This document shows positions 60,699 to 64,000 of a stretch of DNA of 64,000 bases, one piece after another. The DNA is from Jhaorihella thermophila (GTDB lineage Bacteria > Pseudomonadota > Alphaproteobacteria > Rhodobacterales > Rhodobacteraceae): contig NZ_FNVD01000002.1 of NCBI RefSeq assembly GCF_900108275.1, positions 248,001 to 312,000 of the forward strand. Reading direction: 5' to 3'. Position 1 is the stretch's first letter. The number at the start of each line of letters is the position of its first letter. The position numbers and the translations under genes were made by a program. Below the pieces are notes generated by a model, which was not told where the DNA came from, searched no databases, and was given only the letters and a program-made list of their open reading frames with translations.

Positions 60699-61106
60699 TC
60701 AGAAACTCAGGATCACATCTTGCTGGGCCATGATGTCGGTCATCTCGGCCCGGCTGACGACGCGGATCGACGGCTTTTCGGCCCAGTCGTCATCCTCGTC
60801 CTCATAGGTGATCTCCTGCAGGTCGTCCTCGGTCAGGCCGCGCTCTTCCAGAGATTCGCGCTCGACATAGAGCTTGGTCACGTCGTAATCGCCCAGCGCC
60901 CGGAAGGTCGGCGAGAAGTTCTTGACCCCGATTTCGTCGGTCTCCTGCCCGCGGGTCAGCTGGAACACGCCGTCATCGAGAAAGGCAAGGCTCACGTCCT
61001 GGTCGAAGGCGGCGCCGATCAGAACGACTTCGAGGCTTTCCAGCGCGTAGATCGTGCCATAGGGCGCCTTGCGGTTCACGTAGAGAAATTTCTTCACGTC
61101 AGACAT
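60699..61106 (-). CDS. dsrF: DsrF, TusC-like subunit of DsrEFH
   Basis: A 135-residue DsrE/F-fold protein (KKFLYVNRKAPYGTIYALESLEVVLIGAAF at the N-terminus). It contains no cysteine at all, which agrees with a structural rather than sulfur-carrying role. A strongly acidic stretch (EITYEDEDDDWAE) lies near residue 103. It is flanked by dsrE and dsrH with 10-bp gaps on both sides, as expected for stoichiometric expression of the heterohexamer. Confidence 0.93.
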   Translation of the reverse strand: MSDVKKFLYVNRKAPYGTIYALESLEVVLIGAAFDQDVSLAFLDDGVFQLTRGQETDEIGVKNFSPTFRALGDYDVTKLYVERESLEERGLTEDDLQEITYEDEDDDWAEKPSIRVVSRAEMTDIMAQQDVILSF

Positions 61107-61116
61107 CTTCGCCCCC

Positions 61117-61509
61117 TCAGTCCCCGAACATCACCAGCCGGTCGGTCTGGATGCCCATCTCGATCAGCTGACCCAGCCCCGAGATGCGAAAGCCCTCGGC
61201 GATATTGTCGGTGTCCTTGCCCTGCCGCTCGGCCTCGTTCTTGTCGAGAATGCCGCGCCGCTGCGCCGCGGCGATGCACACCACAAGATCGATGCTGTGC
61301 TCCTTGGCCAACGCCGTCCAGTTGTTCTGAATGTGCCGCTCGTCCTGCGGCGGCACGCTCAGACGGGTCGCGACGTTCACACCGTCATGGTAGAAGAACA
61401 CGCGCGGCACCTCGTGCCCGGCGGCCAGCGCCGCCCTGACAAAGTTGTAGGCGGTATCCGCTGCCTCGTGCGTATACGGCCCTTCGCTGACTACTACTCC
61501 GATCTTCAC
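61117..61509 (-). CDS. dsrE: DsrE, TusD-like sulfur-accepting subunit of DsrEFH
   Basis: A 130-residue protein with the active Cys78 in DLVVCIAAAQRRGI, at exactly the residue number known for Allochromatium DsrE. The N-terminus MKIGVVVSEGPYTHEAADTAYNFVRAAL is the usual family start. It accepts persulfide sulfur from TusA and gives it to DsrC within DsrEFH. It lies 12 bp after dsrB and 10 bp before dsrF. Confidence 0.95.
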   Translation of the reverse strand: MKIGVVVSEGPYTHEAADTAYNFVRAALAAGHEVPRVFFYHDGVNVATRLSVPPQDERHIQNNWTALAKEHSIDLVVCIAAAQRRGILDKNEAERQGKDTDNIAEGFRISGLGQLIEMGIQTDRLVMFGD

Positions 61510-61521
61510 GAATCTCTGGCC

Positions 61522-62604
61522 TCAGAAACGGACATGTGCCGAATGGTTCATGGTGTAGCGGGCGCCGGTCCAGGTATCGAGGTGATGCTTGGTAAAGGCG
61601 AGTCCGGTCTTTTCAAAGAAGGCCGGCCAGCCGATCCGCTCGATCCATTCGCCCATGCGCTCCCAGTGCTTGGCGTCCCTCTTGTAGGCGTTGATGATCT
61701 TGCCAACCGCTTCCTTCACCTCGGGCCAGTGCGGGGCGTTGTTGGGAAGGTTCGCCACGGCCAGCTTGTGGAAGGTCGGCTTGGAGCGGGCGTTGGAATG
61801 CTTGCCGCCCACCCAGATTGCAATCTTGGTGCTGTCGTCGCCGTTGATCTGCATCGGCGGGCACGGCGGATAGCAGGCGCCGCAGCAGACGCATTTCCTT
61901 TCGTCCACTTCCAGCGAGGGCTTGCCATTGACCATCGCCGGCCGGATCGCCGCCACCGGGCAGCGCGCCACCACCGCGGGGCGTTCGCAGACATTGGCCA
62001 CCAGGTCGTGGTTGATCTTGGGCGGCTTGGTGTACTGCACGTTCACCGCGATGTCGCCCTGCCCGCCGCAGTTGATCTGGCAGCAGCTGGTGGTGATGCG
62101 CACCCGGTTGGGCATCTTTTCCTGCACGAATTCCTTGTGCAGCATGTCCATCAGCCCCTTGACCACGCCCGAGGCGTCGGTGCCGGGGATGTCGCAATGC
62201 AGCCAGCCCTGGGTGTGGCTGACCATCGACACGGACGCGCCGGTGCCGCCCACGGGGAAGCCTTCGGCCTGAAGCGCCTCGATCAGCGGGGCGACCTTGG
62301 CCTCATCCGCCACCAGGTATTCGATGTTCGACCGGGTGGTAAACCGCACATGGCCGTCGGCATATTTGTCGCCGATGTCGCACAGCTTGCGGATGGTAAA
62401 GACGTCCATCTGCCGCTGCGTGCCGGCGCGGACGGTATAGATCACGTCGCCCGATTTCGACACATGGCGCAGAACGCCGGCGCGCGGGCGATCATGCCAG
62501 TCCCAGTTGCCATAGTTCTTTTTCAGCACCGGGTGCATGTACTGGAACGGATCCGGCACACCCACTTCGTCGGGCATGCGGGGGGTCGTGGCCTGTTCGT
62601 TCAT
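61522..62604 (-). CDS. dsrB: DsrB, beta subunit of reverse dissimilatory sulfite reductase
   Basis: A 360-residue subunit with the sulfite reductase fold and an inserted ferredoxin domain. Siroheme/[4Fe-4S] region cysteines lie in WLHCDIPG (Cys137) and TTSCCQINCGGQGDIAV (174-179). The ferredoxin part has VARCPVAAI and CVCCGACYPPCPPMQING (238-248). Substrate-site basic residues lie in VRFTTRSNIEYLV. GAGGAGGAG precedes the ATG at 62604. A 73-bp gap separates it from dsrA. The C-terminus (YTMNHSAHVRF) is the expected ending for DsrB. Confidence 0.96.
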   Translation of the reverse strand: MNEQATTPRMPDEVGVPDPFQYMHPVLKKNYGNWDWHDRPRAGVLRHVSKSGDVIYTVRAGTQRQMDVFTIRKLCDIGDKYADGHVRFTTRSNIEYLVADEAKVAPLIEALQAEGFPVGGTGASVSMVSHTQGWLHCDIPGTDASGVVKGLMDMLHKEFVQEKMPNRVRITTSCCQINCGGQGDIAVNVQYTKPPKINHDLVANVCERPAVVARCPVAAIRPAMVNGKPSLEVDERKCVCCGACYPPCPPMQINGDDSTKIAIWVGGKHSNARSKPTFHKLAVANLPNNAPHWPEVKEAVGKIINAYKRDAKHWERMGEWIERIGWPAFFEKTGLAFTKHHLDTWTGARYTMNHSAHVRF

Positions 62605-62677
62605 GTTCAAACTCCTCCTCGCGCCCGGACCGGGCGTCGCGCCCGGCCGGGCCTGTCTGTCTGGCGGCTGCTGGCGA

Positions 62678-63979
62678 TCACTCGGCGACCCGCAGCCCCG
62701 CCTCGCGGGCCTTGCGCTCGAACCACTTCGCCGCCTCCTCGTCGAAGTCGTCGGTGCGCACGAAACACGAGGTGCGCGGGTGGTTGACCATGTTCGGATC
62801 GGGGTCGATCTCCATCGCCTCAAGAAAGGCCGGCAGGCCGATCCGGTCGATGGTTTCGCCGATGCGTTCATGCTCCAGCGCGTTGTCGGCGAAGAACTCG
62901 ACCACGTTCTCGGCGAATTCGGTCAGCTTCTCGAAGTCCTCGTCGGTCTCGAGCTTCATGAAGGGGATGACGTTGATCCCCATCAGGTCGCCGATCTTCA
63001 GCGCCCGCTTGCCCCCGATCAGGATCGACACGCCGCGGTCGTCGCCGGGGCTCAGTGCCTTGGTCATCACGTTGATGCAGTGCATGCAGCGCACGCAGGA
63101 CTTGTTGTCGATCTCCAGCGTGTCGTCGTCATGCAGCGAAATCGCCCGAGTCGGGCACATGTTGACCACGGTGTCGATGGTGTATTTGCGCCCCACCGTG
63201 GCGATATGCTCCTTGACCTTTTCCTGGTCGATCTTGATGTCGTCGCGCCAGGTGCCGATCACCGCGAAATCGGCGCGGTGGATGGCGTTCACGCAGTCGT
63301 TGGCGCAGCCCGAGAACTTGAACTTGAACTTGTAGGGCAGCGACGGGCGATGCATTTCGTCCAGCAACGTGTTGATGATGGTGCGATGGGCCCGCACCTC
63401 GTCATAGCAGGACTGTTCGCAGCGCGCGTGGCCCACGCAGCTCATCGCGGTGCGCAGCGCAGGCCCCGCGCCGCCCAGGTCGAAGCCCAGTTCGTTGAGC
63501 TCGTCGAACGCCTTCTGCACGCCCTCCGTGTCGGTGCCCTGAAACATGATGTCGCCCGACTGGCCGTGGAACGCGATCAGACCCGAGCCGTGACGTTCCC
63601 AGATGTCGCACATCTTGCGCAGCACGTCGGTGGTGTAGTGATAGCCCGCCGGCGGCATCACCCGCAGGGTGTGGAACTCCTTCGATTCGGGGAACTTGTC
63701 GGCCACCTCGGAAAAGCGCGGGATCACCCCGCCGCCATAGCCATAGACCGACACGGTGCCGCCCTTCCAGAAGCCAAGCCGCTTTTCATAGGAATGGTTC
63801 AGCTGGCCCAGAAGGTCGTTCATCATCTTGCGATTGTTGGGCGCGCCCTCGTCGCGCAGCCGCTTGAGGCCGGTCACGAAGCTGGGCCAGGGGCCGTCCT
63901 CGAGCTCGTCCAGCAGCGGCGTTGGATGCACGCCTTCGCCCGTGGTCTTGTTGTCGTCCCTTGGATCGCCGTCCTTCAT
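62678..63979 (-). CDS. dsrA: DsrA, alpha subunit of reverse dissimilatory sulfite reductase
   Basis: A complete 433-residue subunit. Siroheme-[4Fe-4S] ligands form the C-x5-C...C-x3-C pattern: Cys181, Cys187, Cys225 and Cys229 (CVGHARC, CANDC). The ferredoxin domain uses Cys275, 295, 298 and 301. KMMNDLLGQLNHSYEKRLGFWKGG is a conserved N-terminal part. GGGAGA lies before the ATG at 63979; only 21 bp of upstream sequence is in the window, so the promoter is not visible. With DsrL, DsrEFH and DsrN in the same operon it is the oxidative (reverse) type. Confidence 0.96.
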   Translation of the reverse strand: MKDGDPRDDNKTTGEGVHPTPLLDELEDGPWPSFVTGLKRLRDEGAPNNRKMMNDLLGQLNHSYEKRLGFWKGGTVSVYGYGGGVIPRFSEVADKFPESKEFHTLRVMPPAGYHYTTDVLRKMCDIWERHGSGLIAFHGQSGDIMFQGTDTEGVQKAFDELNELGFDLGGAGPALRTAMSCVGHARCEQSCYDEVRAHRTIINTLLDEMHRPSLPYKFKFKFSGCANDCVNAIHRADFAVIGTWRDDIKIDQEKVKEHIATVGRKYTIDTVVNMCPTRAISLHDDDTLEIDNKSCVRCMHCINVMTKALSPGDDRGVSILIGGKRALKIGDLMGINVIPFMKLETDEDFEKLTEFAENVVEFFADNALEHERIGETIDRIGLPAFLEAMEIDPDPNMVNHPRTSCFVRTDDFDEEAAKWFERKAREAGLRVAE

Positions 63980-64000
63980 CGCGCGTCTCCCTTTTCCATC

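Overview
The window is high-GC DNA and almost certainly chromosomal sequence of an alphaproteobacterium of the Rhodobacterales (Roseobacter-like). That placement is an inference from the gene set: a CP4-like class II aroA beside cmk, TakP-type TRAP genes, a fused FDH1-type formate dehydrogenase and the style of the surface-polysaccharide genes. No rRNA, tRNA, insertion sequence, prophage or CRISPR array was recognised.

Layout. (1) 1-18.2 kb is a surface polysaccharide/envelope region. It holds a large type I polyketide synthase running off the left edge, an O-antigen-ligase-like protein, WecG/TagA/CpsF, GT2 and GT4 glycosyltransferases, a Wzx-type flippase, a Wzz-type chain-length protein, a BY-kinase-like ATPase with a degenerate P-loop and an initiating sugar transferase. 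Embedded in it is an ABC-2 exporter whose adaptor gene is broken. (2) 18.2-26.3 kb has a phosphotransferase-fold kinase, a thioesterase and a four-gene operon (amidase plus MacAB/DevBCA-like exporter). (3) 26.4-35.5 kb is a catabolic operon galB-ligK-galD followed by a TakP-type TRAP transporter, under a divergent LysR regulator with two HTH domains. It covers 4-oxalomesaconate breakdown to pyruvate and oxaloacetate, but no ring-cleavage gene is present. galD has an N-terminal frameshift in a G7 run. (4) 35.8-43.4 kb is housekeeping and mixed: a response regulator, aldo/keto reductase, cmk, a small membrane protein, aroA, trmB and a cyclase/FAH-hydrolase pair. (5) 43.6-48.0 kb is fdhBA, an NAD-dependent formate dehydrogenase with a fused NuoE/NuoF-like subunit. 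(6) 48.3-64.0 kb is sulfur oxidation: mrp, a TsuA-like transporter, dsrE2, tusA, and a complete reverse dissimilatory sulfite reductase operon in the order dsrABEFHCMKLJOPN on the minus strand.

How the sulfur genes fit together. TsuA (YeeE/YedE) would import thiosulfate or sulfane sulfur. DsrE2 and TusA would relay persulfide sulfur to DsrEFH and then to DsrC. DsrAB with DsrL would oxidise DsrC-bound sulfur to sulfite, and DsrMKJOP would reoxidise DsrC and pass electrons to the membrane. DsrN would amidate the siroheme of DsrAB. A 20-bp motif (ATATT-N10-AATAT with core AGCATGTTTG) lies upstream of mrp, tsuA and dsrE2, which suggests one regulon that includes the Fe-S carrier Mrp.

A second noteworthy feature is a family of six dispersed intergenic elements of about 85 bp. 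Each has two hairpins and a conserved GTATTT tail. All six lie just 3' of a stop codon in the sense orientation, and their stems vary in a compensatory way.
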